Source of the DNA: JBBSIN01 sp038232055
GTDB lineage: Bacteria > Actinomycetota > Actinomycetes > JADGOV01
Direction: 5' to 3'
Length of the DNA: 46,667 bases
Assembly: GCA_038232055.1 (NCBI GenBank)
Contig: JBBSIN010000012.1
Coordinates: 1-46,667, forward strand
The notes below the pieces were generated by a model. That model had not been told where the DNA came from. It did not search any database and saw only the letters and a list, made by a program, of their open reading frames with translations. Position 1 is the first letter of the stretch. Each line of letters opens with the position of its first letter. Positions 8,106 to 16,689 of the stretch are shown here, piece by piece. The position numbers and the translations under genes were made by a program.

Positions 8106-9314
8106 TCAGCCGCGGACGAGCAGCTCGCGCAACCCCCGGATGATGTAGGCGGGCTTCCACTCCGGCTCGGCGACCAGCTCGAGCGAGGGCAGGCGACGTA
8201 GCAGCGTGGCGAGTGAAACCTCCAGCTCGAGCCGGGCAAGCGGGGCGCCGAGGCAGAAGTGGATCCCGGCGCCGAACGAGAGGTGCGGGTTGGGGTGGCG
8301 GGAGAGGTCGAGCTCGTCCGGTCGGTCGAACACCGCCGGATCACGGTTGGCCGACCCGAAGAGCAGGCCGAACTCCGCCCCACGCGGAATCGCAACGCCG
8401 CGTACCGAAAGATCGTCGAGTGCCCAGCGTTCGAACATCTGCAGCGGGGTGTCGTGGCGCATCAGCTCCTCGACGGCGCTCGGCACCAGCGACGGGTCGA
8501 CGCGCAACCCGGCAAGCGCAGCCGGGTTGCGAAACAGCGACCACCAGCCGTTGCCGGTCACGTTGACCGTCGCCTCGTGACCGGCGTTGAGCACGAGGAC
8601 GCAGGTGCCGACGAGCTCGTCCTCGGTCAGCGCGTCGCCGTCGTCCACGACCTGCGACAGGGCGGTGACGAGGTCGTCCCGCGGGTGGGCCCGCCGTTCG
8701 CGGGCCAGCGCCAGCAGGTACGCCGAGAACTCCTCGCACGCGCGACTGGCGACGCGCCCGGCTTCCTCCGTCGGGTTGAGCTCGTACATGCCGACGATCT
8801 GCGCTGACCACGGCCGCAGCAGGTGCCGGTCGCACTCGGGTACGCCGAGCAGCTCCGCGATGACCGCGACCGGCAGCGGCTCTGCGATCCGGGACAGCAG
8901 GTCGAACTCGCCGGTGCCTTCGACGTCGTCCACGAGCACGTCCATCAGCCGCTGTACGTGCGGCCGCAGCGCCGCCACCCGACGGGGCGTGAACGCCTTC
9001 GCGACCAACCGACGCAGCCGGGTGTGGTCGGGTGGCTCGCGGTCGAGCATGCCGTTGCGGATCGTCGCCCAGAACGGAGCGAGGTAGTCGGGCTCGTCCG
9101 GCTTGCCCATCTCGGCGTGCGTGTAGCGGTGCAGGTAGCTCCGACCCAGCCGGCGGTCGCGCAGCAGCGCGCTGACGTCGTCGTGGCGGGCGACGTACCA
9201 GTGCTCGGTGCGCTCGTCGTACCAGACCGGCGTGTGCTCCCGCAGCCGCGCATAGGCCGGGTACGGGTCGGCCACGAACGCCGGCGAGGACGGGTCGAAC
9301 GCCAGAACCGTCAC
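8106..9314 (-). CDS. Cytochrome P450
   Basis: A 402-aa bacterial class I P450. The heme-binding loop is FGAGIHFCLG with the cysteine ligand at about 354; the I-helix oxygen-binding motif is AGHEATVN; the ExxR pair is in EELMRH. The start is GTG at 9314. It is a monooxygenase, probably soluble, but no ferredoxin or reductase gene is in the window, so redox partners must be encoded elsewhere. It is inserted convergently between the ABC exporter and the NuoD paralogue. Substrate unknown. Confidence 0.94.
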   Translation of the reverse strand: MTVLAFDPSSPAFVADPYPAYARLREHTPVWYDERTEHWYVARHDDVSALLRDRRLGRSYLHRYTHAEMGKPDEPDYLAPFWATIRNGMLDREPPDHTRLRRLVAKAFTPRRVAALRPHVQRLMDVLVDDVEGTGEFDLLSRIAEPLPVAVIAELLGVPECDRHLLRPWSAQIVGMYELNPTEEAGRVASRACEEFSAYLLALARERRAHPRDDLVTALSQVVDDGDALTEDELVGTCVLVLNAGHEATVNVTGNGWWSLFRNPAALAGLRVDPSLVPSAVEELMRHDTPLQMFERWALDDLSVRGVAIPRGAEFGLLFGSANRDPAVFDRPDELDLSRHPNPHLSFGAGIHFCLGAPLARLELEVSLATLLRRLPSLELVAEPEWKPAYIIRGLRELLVRG

Positions 9315-9365
9315 CGCCGAAGCCTATTCGCCGAGCCCGACCGACGCTTCGGGGTCCATGGCAGC

Positions 9366-10526
9366 ATGGCGGCCGTGAGTGATGGGCTGTCGCAACTGAC
9401 CGTCGGCGTGGGGGCGGGTGATCTCGCGACGGCCGACATGGTGCTCAACATCGGGCCGCAGCACCCGGCGACCCACGGCGTGCTGCGCATCGCACTCACC
9501 CTCGACGGCGAACGCATCGTGCGCGCCGAACCGATCATCGGCTACATGCACCGTGGCGCCGAGAAGCTCTTCGAGGCCCGCGACTACCGGCAGATCCTCG
9601 TCCTGGCCAACCGGCACGACTGGCTGTCTGCGTTCTCCAATGAGCTCGGTGTTGCGCTGGCCGTGGAGCGCATGCTCGGGATGGAGGTGCCGACCCGCGC
9701 TGTCTGGGCCCGGACGCTGCTCGCCGAGCTCAACCGGGTGCTCAACCACCTGATGTTCCTCGGCGCGTTCCCGCTGGAGATGGGGGCGATCACGCCGATC
9801 TTCTACGCCTTCCAGGAGCGGGAGACCCTGCAGGCCGTCATGGAGGAGATCTCCGGCGGCCGGATCCACTACATGTTCAATCGGGTCGGCGGGCTGAAGG
9901 AGGACCTGCCGGCCGGCTGGCTGGGTCGGGTCACGACCGCCGTCGCCGCCGTACGCGCGCGGCTCCCGGACCTCGTGGCACTCGTCCGCGGCAACGAGAT
10001 CTTCCGCGCCCGCACCCGCGGGGTGGGTGTCATCGCAGCCGACACCGTGCTGACGTACGGCGTGAGCGGGCCGATCGCCCGGGCCAGCGGCGTCGACTTC
10101 GACCTCCGCCGGGACGAGCCCTATCTCGCCTACGGCGAGATCGACGTGCCGGTCGTCACCCGCACCGACGGTGACTGCTTCGCGCGTTTCGACGTGCTGC
10201 TCGACCAGGTCTCCGCCTCCCTGGACATCGCGGAGACGTGCGTCGCACGGCTCCGCGAGCTGCCGCCCGGGCCGATCAACCTGCGGCTGCCGAAGATCGT
10301 GAAGGCACCGGAGGGGGAGACCTATGCGTGGACGGAGAACCCGCTCGGCATCAACGGCTACTACCTCGTCTCCCGCGGGGAGAAGACACCCTGGCGGCTG
10401 AAGCTCCGTACCGCCTCCTTCTCCAACATCCAGGTGCTCTCCGAGGTGTTGCCCGGCTGCCTCGTCGCCGACATGGTCGCCGTGCTCGGCTCGATGTTCT
10501 TCGTGGTCGGCGACGTGGACAAGTGA
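9366..10526 (+). CDS. Orphan NuoD-like protein (complex I 49-kDa subunit paralogue)
   Basis: A full-length 386-aa NuoD homologue: NIGPQHPATHGVLR (28-41), GYMHRGAEKLFEARDY (59-74), ELNRVLNHLMFLG, the GVKEDLP-type GGLKEDLP, and a C-terminus GDVDK like the GDVDR of true NuoD. It is not a NiFe-hydrogenase subunit, since the CxxC ligands are absent. No other nuo gene is near. By ungapped offset, His37 matches the quinone-binding His of the 49-kDa subunit, but the partner Tyr (49 residues later) is Trp86. Arg63 matches the arginine methylated by NDUFAF7. Start ATG 9366 is chosen; GTG 9375 is possible. The stop overlaps the DUF1684 start (GTGA). Streptomyces also has an extra nuoD copy in this chromosomal block, as far as I recall. 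Confidence 0.9.
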   Translation: MAAVSDGLSQLTVGVGAGDLATADMVLNIGPQHPATHGVLRIALTLDGERIVRAEPIIGYMHRGAEKLFEARDYRQILVLANRHDWLSAFSNELGVALAVERMLGMEVPTRAVWARTLLAELNRVLNHLMFLGAFPLEMGAITPIFYAFQERETLQAVMEEISGGRIHYMFNRVGGLKEDLPAGWLGRVTTAVAAVRARLPDLVALVRGNEIFRARTRGVGVIAADTVLTYGVSGPIARASGVDFDLRRDEPYLAYGEIDVPVVTRTDGDCFARFDVLLDQVSASLDIAETCVARLRELPPGPINLRLPKIVKAPEGETYAWTENPLGINGYYLVSRGEKTPWRLKLRTASFSNIQVLSEVLPGCLVADMVAVLGSMFFVVGDVDK

Positions 10527-11155
10527 GCACCGGAAGCGCGCTGGACCTGCTGGACTGGCGTCGGCGGGTGTTCGCGCTGTACGCCGAGGTGCGCGCCGCC
10601 GCCGATCCCCGGGCGGCCCATGAACTGTGGGCCCGCACCCGCGCCGAGCTCGTAGCGACGCACCCGGCCTCACCCCGTCTGGGGGTGACGCTGCAGGTGG
10701 CGCCGTACAACGAGCGCTGGCGCTTTGCGTCGATCCTCGAGCCCGCCGAGAAGGTGCGGATCGAGGTGCCCACCGGCACCGACGGCATCGTGCCGTTCGA
10801 ACGGGTCGGCCGCTTGCGATTGACCTCCCCGGAGTCCGCCGACGCGCGGCCCGAAGCAGGGTTCCTCGACGTGTGGGCGCTGCGCTCCTACGGCGGCGGG
10901 CTGTTCGTCCCGTTCCGCGACCAAAGCGCCGGTCGGACGACGTACGGCGGTGGCCGCTACCTGCTCGACACCGTCAAGGGCGCCGACCTCGGCCAGGTCG
11001 GCCCCCGCCTCGTCGTCGACCTCAACTTCGCGTACAACCCGTCGTGCGCGTACGACGAGGCGTGGGCCTGCCCGCTCGCGCCGCCGGGCAATGTGCTCGA
11101 CATCGAGGTGCCGGTCGGCGAGACGCTGCCGACTTCGCCCGCAGCCGGCCCTTGA
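10523..11155 (+). CDS. DUF1684 family protein
   Basis: A 210-aa soluble protein with the DUF1684 signature near the end, DLNFAYNPSCAYDEAWACPLAPPGN, plus the earlier RSYGGGLFVPFRD and YGGGRYLLDT segments. Biochemical function is not established. The GTG start overlaps the NuoD-like stop by 4 bases, so both are translated from one message and may act together. The stop is followed directly by a transporter relic. Confidence 0.88.
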   Translation: MSTGSALDLLDWRRRVFALYAEVRAAADPRAAHELWARTRAELVATHPASPRLGVTLQVAPYNERWRFASILEPAEKVRIEVPTGTDGIVPFERVGRLRLTSPESADARPEAGFLDVWALRSYGGGLFVPFRDQSAGRTTYGGGRYLLDTVKGADLGQVGPRLVVDLNFAYNPSCAYDEAWACPLAPPGNVLDIEVPVGETLPTSPAAGP

Positions 11156-11213
11156 CCCTAAAGACCTTCACGGCCTCGCGGATTGGGCTCCGGTTCTGGT
11201 CTGACTCGACTCA

Positions 11214-12087
11214 GCGATCCTCGGCTGGCTGGCCCTGGGCCTGGCGGCGTTCGGTTTCGGCAACAGCTTGCTGGACGTGGCGATAAATGCGCACGGCGTC
11301 GAGGTCGAGCGTGGGTACGGCAGGCAGATCTTGTCCGGGTTTCACGCGCTGTTCAGCTTCGGAGGCTTGTCCGGGGCGTTGGTGGGAGTGGTCGCCGCGG
11401 GCGCGGGCGTCGGCGCCGCCGTCCATCTGGTGACGGCGGCCGTCGTACTCCTCGCACTCGGTCTCAGCGCGAGCTGCTTGCTTCTGCCCGGGAACGGGCA
11501 CCGTGCCACGTCGCCCGGCGGGGCGTAGCTCCACCGGACCGGGTGTTGGGACTGCTGGGAGTCCTGGCGTTCTGTTGCCTGCTGTGCGAAGGCGTCGCCA
11601 ACGATTGGAGTGCGGTCTATGTCCGGGACGCCCTGGGTGGCGGTGCCGGCGTCGCGGCCGCAGCCTTCGCAAGCTTCTCCTTGGCCATGGCGGTGGGGCG
11701 GCTGTTTGCCGACCGGCTGGCCGTGCGCGTGGGCCGGGCCGGTTTCCTGACGGCCGCAGGCCTGCTGGCCGGGTCGGGTTCGCACTGGGCCTGGCTGTCG
11801 CCACCCCCGCTGCTGCTCTGGTTGGGTTCGCCCTGCTGGGCGCGGGGCTGGCAGGTGTCGTCCCGACGCTGTTCTCCGCGGCGGCCGAAAGCCGGCAGCA
11901 GTCGGCATCGGCCATCTCAACGGTGTCCACCCTCGGATACTTGGGATTCCTCGCCGGTCCGCCGCTGATCGGGACTCTGGCCCAGGCGATCAGCTTGCGC
12001 GCGGCGTTGCTCGTGGTGGTGTTCCTGCTCGCCGTCGCTGTGCCTGCCGGCGCGGCCATGCTCGGCCACAGCCGATCCCGGCCGTGA
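11214..12087 (+). pseudogene. MFS transporter relic, N-truncated, at least two frameshifts
   Basis: Three successive frames together read as the C-terminal two-thirds of a 12-span major facilitator. Frame one (about 11214-11528) gives FGFGNSLLDVAINAHGVEVE and then a stop at 11526. The next (about 11530-11775) gives LGLLGVLAFCCLLCEGVAND and VGRLFADRLAVRVGR. The third (about 11775-12087) gives LLGAGLAGVVPTLFSAAAE to the end. The N-terminal half before FGFGN is missing. The pieces look like the YbjJ-type MFS family. No piece could make a working transporter. Confidence 0.8.
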
Positions 12088-12149
12088 CGTCAATCGGGGG
12101 AGCTCAGCCATCACAGCACCAGCCACCCATGGGTGGTATGCCGAGCCTT

Positions 12150-12715
12150 GTCGAGGGCCGTCACCGAACATATTCCGTCGCGGTTGTCCCCTCGCCATCC
12201 TCCGTTCGTCGTGAGGATGACAGCCCATCCGAGTTTGGTGGCCGCTACTCAGTGCACCGGCCGTCACGACGCACCGGATCGTTACGGTTGTCTGTATCTG
12301 GCTGAGGATGCCGTATCGGCGATCGCGGAGACCCTCGCACCTTCCGTGGCACCGGAGACCTGCGGCCGGAGCTGCTCATTCGCTCTGGTCGGCAGCTCAC
12401 TCTCGCAAAGTTCGAGCTCGACGCCCGTGCGGTGGTCGTCGACCTCGACGACCCTGGGGTCTTGGCCGCCGGGCGCTGCGCCCCTCGGTCGTGGCGACCT
12501 GTCGCCGCAGGGTCACCCAGGCCTATGCGGTGCGGCAGTTCGAGCGCCATCCCGACGCGGCCGGATTGCGCTGGTGGTCCACACTCGAGGCAAGCTGGAT
12601 GCACGTCACGCTGTTCGATCGCGCGCTCGGCGGGGTGACCGTGCAGGGCGTGCACGTGCTTGCCGTCGATGACGAGACCGTGGCCACCGCCGCGGCGCAT
12701 ATTGGCCTGACGTAG
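12150..12715 (+). pseudogene. RES-domain (NAD-degrading toxin family) relic with several frameshifts
   Basis: Consecutive frames give DSPSEFGGRYS (about 12222-12253), then DAPDRYGCLYLAEDAVSAIAETL (about 12267-12335), then RPELLIRSGRQLTLAKFELD to VVVDLDDPGVLA (about 12360-12475), then VTQAYAVRQFERHPDAAGLR to the stop at 12715. This is the order of a RES-domain protein: the xSRFS/DAPxxxYGxLYLA start, the LxxARaVxLxDL middle and the WxxxLxxHPDxxGLxW end. At least three shifts are needed. No Xre/DUF2384 antitoxin is next to it. Family call is by motif only. Confidence 0.65.
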
Positions 12716-12784
12716 TCGCTGTCCGCTCATCCATTCTTTCGGGTCCAGCCGACCAGCTTGCCGGCAGGTCGCGGGTCGTGCTGG

Positions 12785-13166
12785 TCAGCGAGGGTCGCCG
12801 CGATCAAGGTTCCAGTGTCGGGACGGCGCCGCGAGCCAGCCGCCGTCCTGGCGTGGCGCCGTGTAGGACGGCGATGCGTTCACCGACGTTGCGCAGCGAC
12901 ATGGAAAGGTAGATCGCCTCGTCGGTGGTCTCCGCGGTCGCACCACCACCAGCGGTGTGGACCCAGTACTGGTCGACGAAGATGACCTGCTGGTCGAGAT
13001 CCTGTTGGCGCGAGGACACCAGCAGCGGCCGCAGACCGGCCAACAAGGACCGCTCTGCGGTACGCGCGGCACGGTTACCCGACCGCACCGAGGCGAATGT
13101 CGCGATCGCCAAAACCAAGGTGCCGCCGGCGGTCGTCAGCGAAGAGATCGTCGCCCAGTCAGTCAT
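12785..13166 (-). pseudogene. Membrane-anchored hypothetical protein with an internal deletion
   Basis: From the ATG at 13166 the frame reads MTDWATISSLTTAGGTLVLA, a single N-terminal span followed by a soluble part up to GERIAVLHGATP, and stops at 12804. The neighbouring frame ends GWLAAPSRHWNLDRGDPR at 12785. In actinobacterial proteins that start this way the RHWNLDR-type phrase is, as I recall, the normal C-terminus, some 80-90 residues further on. I infer that the middle was deleted and the join is out of frame. The shortened 120-aa reading may still be translated. It lies 27 bases downstream of the SMP-30 gene. Function unknown. Confidence 0.55.
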
Positions 13167-13193
13167 GCTGTTCGCCGAGAGCAGACGGCCGAA

Positions 13194-14024
13194 TCATGGT
13201 CGACCTGCGTGTGGAGCGGGCGCCAAATAGGTCAGAACCTGGCCTGTCCGCTCTGGGTTGCCGATCCCCTGGGTGCCGGCCCACTCGGCGGCAACGATGA
13301 ACAGGGTGTCGCCCGCTTTCCCGCCGAGCATGCAGGCGAAGCAGCCTCGATCGACCTCGACCACGTCCAGCACTTCGCCGCCCTCCCGCACGCGAACGCA
13401 TCGGCGATTCGGGACGTCGGCGTACCAGACGGCTCCTTGAGCGTCGAGGCAAATCCCGTCGGGCGTGCCCTCACCCAGCTCGGCCCACACTCGCCGTTCG
13501 GACAGGGAGCCGTCCCCGGCGATGCTGAAGGCGGTCAGCCGCCGCCCGTACGACTCGGCCACCAGCAGCGTCGACCCGTCCGGGGTCACCGCCATCCCGT
13601 TCGGAAACCACACCTCCCCTGCGACTTGGCGCGACGCTCCATCGGGCGTGACGACGCCGACCAACCCCGGCCGGGGCTCCGCACCGGCCATCAAGTCGAA
13701 GCCGGCGGCGTTGACGAAGACGTTGCCACGGTGGTCGACCACAATCTCGTTCCAGCCTTGACCGGTCCCGCCGTACGGCGTCAGCTCGCCGTCGGCGTCG
13801 GCGACGACGACCCCGCCGGGACTTGTGAGCACCGTTCGCCCGTCCGGCAACCAGTCCACCGAAAAGGGCAGCCCGGTCATCCGCAAGGCCACCTCTCGGC
13901 CACCGGTCTCGTCGAACGCCAGCACTTCGCCGGCAACCCAGTCACAGACCCAGAGCCTGTCGTCATGCCAGCGCGGTGACTCACCCAGGGAAAGACCGGC
14001 CGCGAGCACAGTCGCGGATCCCAT
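13194..14024 (-). CDS. SMP-30/gluconolactonase/LRE-family protein
   Basis: A 276-aa six-bladed beta-propeller hydrolase. Family marks are GESPRWHDDRLWVCDW near residue 14, GWNEIVVDHRGNVFVN, WFPNGMAVTPDGSTLLVAES and GTPDGICLDAQGAVWYAD; these carry the Glu, Asn and Asp that bind a divalent metal in SMP-30. Substrate is probably a sugar lactone or other lactone. An open frame extends to 14120, but a strong GAGGAGG site lies 6 bases upstream of the ATG at 14024, which fixes the start. It is the one intact gene in an otherwise decayed stretch. Confidence 0.92.
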   Translation of the reverse strand: MGSATVLAAGLSLGESPRWHDDRLWVCDWVAGEVLAFDETGGREVALRMTGLPFSVDWLPDGRTVLTSPGGVVVADADGELTPYGGTGQGWNEIVVDHRGNVFVNAAGFDLMAGAEPRPGLVGVVTPDGASRQVAGEVWFPNGMAVTPDGSTLLVAESYGRRLTAFSIAGDGSLSERRVWAELGEGTPDGICLDAQGAVWYADVPNRRCVRVREGGEVLDVVEVDRGCFACMLGGKAGDTLFIVAAEWAGTQGIGNPERTGQVLTYLAPAPHAGRP

Positions 14025-14119
14025 TGCATTCCTCCTCGAGTGACTCCCGTTCACGTACACAGAGGGCATTCGAAGCGCGAAGTCATCGTGACACCCGAAC
14101 GGCACATCCAGCCTGATCA

Positions 14120-14302
14120 CAACATCGTTCGGTTTCGCGATCCAGGAGCTGAGGCTGCTGATCGCCGGCCACGAGAATGCAGTCCGCGAGTACGACGTAT
14201 TCGGCGCCTACGGTCAGTCGAAGCCGGCGAATGTCCTCTTCGCGGTGGGCCAGACCTCCGTCCTGCTTGCGACCTCTCCCCAGCTGGAGGGCATCGAGCC
14301 CG
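14120..14302 (+). pseudogene. Short-chain dehydrogenase (SDR) relic
   Basis: One plus-strand frame reads REYDVFGAYGQSKPANVLFA followed at once by QTSVLLATSPQLEGIE. The first part is the catalytic YxxSK region of retinol-dehydrogenase-like SDRs (AYGQSKTANVLFAV). The second resembles the far C-terminal ATSVLLAxSPxxEG stretch of the same family. About 80 residues that belong between them are missing, and there is no N-terminal Rossmann part. It fills the gap between the SMP-30 gene and the end of the osmoprotectant operon. Confidence 0.6.
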
Positions 14303-15241
14303 CTACAGGACGCCCTTGCTGGTGAGGTAGTCCTCGGACACCTTCGCCGGGTCCTGCCGGTCGATGTCGACCATCTTGTTCAAGCTGACGAGGTCGTCGG
14401 TGGTGAGCGTGGACGACACCTTGTTCAGCGCCGCCTCAAGCTCCGGGGTGGCGACCTTCGTCCGGACGACCGGCACGATCACGTCGGCGTTCTGCAGGTG
14501 CTTGTCGTCGTCGAGCACCTGGAGGCCCAGTGCCTGGATGCCGCCGTCGGAGGAGAAGACCAGGCCGATCTGGACCTTGCCCTTCTGGATCGCGGTCTTG
14601 GTGAGCGGCCCGCCCGCGTCGAGGGCGGTGAAACCGGTGAAGTGGATCCCGTAGGTCTTTTCCAGCCCGGGCTGGCAGAACGGCCGCTTCGGGCACTCGG
14701 GCGGCCCGCCGAGCACGAGCTTGCCCTGATACGACGCCAGGTCGGAGAGCGACGTCAGGTTGTTCTTCGTCGCGAAGTCCTTCGTCACGGCAAAGGAGTT
14801 CTGGTCCGCCGCCTGCGATGGCTGCAGGGCCTTGAGGCCGAGCGGCGAGGCAATCGACTGCAGCGCGGCGAGTGTCTTCTGCACGTCCGGTGAGGCCAGT
14901 GGCTTCGCGGTGGGGCCGTTCTTCGTCCCGTTGAGGAACTCGGTCAGCGTCGAAAGGTACTCCGGTACGACGTCGACGTCGCCCTTCTCCAGCGCCGGCT
15001 CGATGACCTCGCGGTTGGTCAGCTTCTTGACGCTCGCCTCGAAGCCCGCCTTGTCGAGCACGTCGGCGTACATGTTGGCGAGGATGGCGCTTTCACCGAA
15101 GTTGAAGGCAGCGATCGTGACCTTGCCCTTGCTCGTGCTGGCGCTGCCCTGGCCGTTCGACGACGAGCTCGAGGAGGAGCCGGTGCCGCACCCCGCGACG
15201 AGGGCCAGCACGGCAAAGACTACGATCAGATAACGGCGCAT
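14303..15241 (-). CDS. Osmoprotectant ABC transporter substrate-binding lipoprotein (OpuCC/ProX type)
   Basis: A 312-aa lipoprotein: signal peptide, lipobox LVAGC with the lipidated Cys at 18, a Ser-rich linker, then an OpuAC/QAT-type binding domain (ANMYADVLDKAGF, VVPEYLSTLTEFL, PLTKTAIQKGKVQIGLVFSSD). The family binds glycine betaine, choline or related quaternary amines outside the membrane. It is the last gene of the minus-strand permease operon, 72 bases after the second permease. The exact ligand is not readable. Confidence 0.92.
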   Translation of the reverse strand: MRRYLIVVFAVLALVAGCGTGSSSSSSSNGQGSASTSKGKVTIAAFNFGESAILANMYADVLDKAGFEASVKKLTNREVIEPALEKGDVDVVPEYLSTLTEFLNGTKNGPTAKPLASPDVQKTLAALQSIASPLGLKALQPSQAADQNSFAVTKDFATKNNLTSLSDLASYQGKLVLGGPPECPKRPFCQPGLEKTYGIHFTGFTALDAGGPLTKTAIQKGKVQIGLVFSSDGGIQALGLQVLDDDKHLQNADVIVPVVRTKVATPELEAALNKVSSTLTTDDLVSLNKMVDIDRQDPAKVSEDYLTSKGVL

Positions 15242-15313
15242 GACGCCCGCCTTATGTGTCCCGGCCCTTGCGGCCGCGTGTCGGGCGAGGTCTCGCCTCG
15301 CTTTTCCGGCAGC

Positions 15314-16018
15314 CTACCCCTCGATTTGGGCGGACGCCGGACCCGGTAACCGAGTCGTAACACGTCGGCCGGGGGCCGCCCTCGCCTCGAGTTGTGACAG
15401 GGCGACCTCGGTGACCAGCGCGAGCAGCGCGACGAGCAGCGCGCCCGCCAGGATCATCGGCTTGTCCTGTAAGCCGAAGCCGTCGACGATGAAGCGTCCG
15501 AGCCCGCCGGCCCCGACGACAGCGGCCAGCGTCGCCGTGGCGACGACCTGCACGGCCGCCGTCCGCACGCCGGCCGCCACCAGTGGCAGCGCCAGCGGCA
15601 GCTCGACGCGACCCAGCAGCGTCAGGCCACCCATACCCATGCCGATCGCCGCCTCGCGGACGTCTCGGTCGACCTCACGGATGCCGACGTAGGCGTTGGT
15701 GAGGATCGGCGGGATCGCGAAGATGACCAGCGCCACAACCGTCGCGCGATTGCCGAAACCCACCGGTGAGGCGGCGAGCATCACCAGAACGGCAAACGTC
15801 GGGATGGCGCGGCCCGCGTTCGAGACGTTGACGGCGATCGAGCCGCCCCGCCCGATGTGGCCCAGCCACAGCCCGACGGGCAGCGCCAGCAGCGCAGCGA
15901 GCACGACGGCGACGCCGGCGATCTCGACGTGCTCGAGCAGCCGGTGCGGTACGCCGGCCGTGCCCCGATAGTGCTCGGCGGTGGTGAGCCAGTGCCAGGT
16001 GCCGACGAGAATGTTCAT
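15314..16018 (-). CDS. Osmoprotectant ABC transporter permease (OpuCD/ProZ type)
   Basis: A 234-aa inner-membrane permease of the binding-protein-dependent family, with the EAA-loop phrase REAAIGMGMGGLTLLGRVELPLALPLVAAG and hydrophobic spans such as IAGVAVVLAALLALPVGLWL. The frame is open further upstream, but the ATG at 16018 overlaps the preceding permease stop (ATGA) and gives the expected size. It forms the channel with the permease encoded just upstream. Confidence 0.93.
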   Translation of the reverse strand: MNILVGTWHWLTTAEHYRGTAGVPHRLLEHVEIAGVAVVLAALLALPVGLWLGHIGRGGSIAVNVSNAGRAIPTFAVLVMLAASPVGFGNRATVVALVIFAIPPILTNAYVGIREVDRDVREAAIGMGMGGLTLLGRVELPLALPLVAAGVRTAAVQVVATATLAAVVGAGGLGRFIVDGFGLQDKPMILAGALLVALLALVTEVALSQLEARAAPGRRVTTRLPGPASAQIEG

Positions 16019-16674
16019 CCGGCCCGCCGGCGCGTCCAGGGGGTGACGACCCGCTGCACTCCGAGCAGCAGGATGTCGGCGGCGACCGCGAGGGCGACGC
16101 AGAGCAGCGACGCGGTGGCAATCTTCGCGCGGTAAAGGTTCTCGTTGAGCCCCTCGAGGATGAGGGTGCCCAGGCCGCCGTTGCCGACCAGCGCGCCGAC
16201 CGTGACCAACGCGATCGTCGACACCGTCGCGACCCGTACGCCGGCCACGATCGCCGGCACGGCGAGCGGCAGCTCGACCCGGACGAGCATCCGCAGCGGC
16301 CCGAAGCCCATGCCGCGGGCCGCCTCCCTGACCTCCTCCGGTACGCCGTCGAGTCCGGTCAGCACGTTGCGGATGAGGATGAGCAACGCATAGCCGATGA
16401 GAGCGATCTCGACGGTGATCGGCCGAAGGCCCAGGTAGGCCTGGAGCATCACGAACAGCGCCAATGACGGGATCGTGTAGATGACCCCGGCCACGGTGAG
16501 GATTGGCGTACGCAGCCACCGCACCTCCCTGGCGAGCACCGCGAGCGGCACCGCGATCAGCAGGGCGACCAGCACGGCCCAGAACGTGAGGGCCACGTGC
16601 TGTCGGGTCGCGGCCATCAGGTCGCTGGCATGCTGTGACACATAGGTCCAGCTGAACCACGGGTTCGCGGCCAC
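16015..16674 (-). CDS. Osmoprotectant ABC transporter permease (OpuCB/ProW type)
   Basis: A 219-aa permease with the EAA-loop REAARGMGFGPLRMLVRVELPLAVPAIVAG and about five to six spans. The open frame reaches 16926, but that part is antisense to the divergent ATPase gene. The GTG at 16674 gives VAANPWFSWTYVSQ, and an N-terminus of this length before the first span is family-like; the ATG at 16617 is the other choice. Only 15 bases then separate it from the ATPase start on the other strand, so promoters must overlap coding or leader sequence. Confidence 0.88.
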   Translation of the reverse strand: MAANPWFSWTYVSQHASDLMAATRQHVALTFWAVLVALLIAVPLAVLAREVRWLRTPILTVAGVIYTIPSLALFVMLQAYLGLRPITVEIALIGYALLILIRNVLTGLDGVPEEVREAARGMGFGPLRMLVRVELPLAVPAIVAGVRVATVSTIALVTVGALVGNGGLGTLILEGLNENLYRAKIATASLLCVALAVAADILLLGVQRVVTPWTRRRAG

Positions 16675-16689
16675 GAAGGAGAACCTAGC

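Noticed and set aside
9366..10526. NiFe-hydrogenase large subunit
   Set aside because: The N- and C-terminal CxxC nickel ligands are absent and the C-terminus is NuoD-like.
9324..10673. A 449-codon minus-strand frame over the NuoD-like gene
   Set aside because: It is the mirror of a strongly supported gene, with typical antisense His/Arg/Asp composition.
11214..12715. Sequencing error as the sole cause of the MFS and RES frameshifts
   Set aside because: The MFS relic also lacks its N-terminal half and several independent shifts cluster here while adjacent genes are clean, so real decay is more likely.
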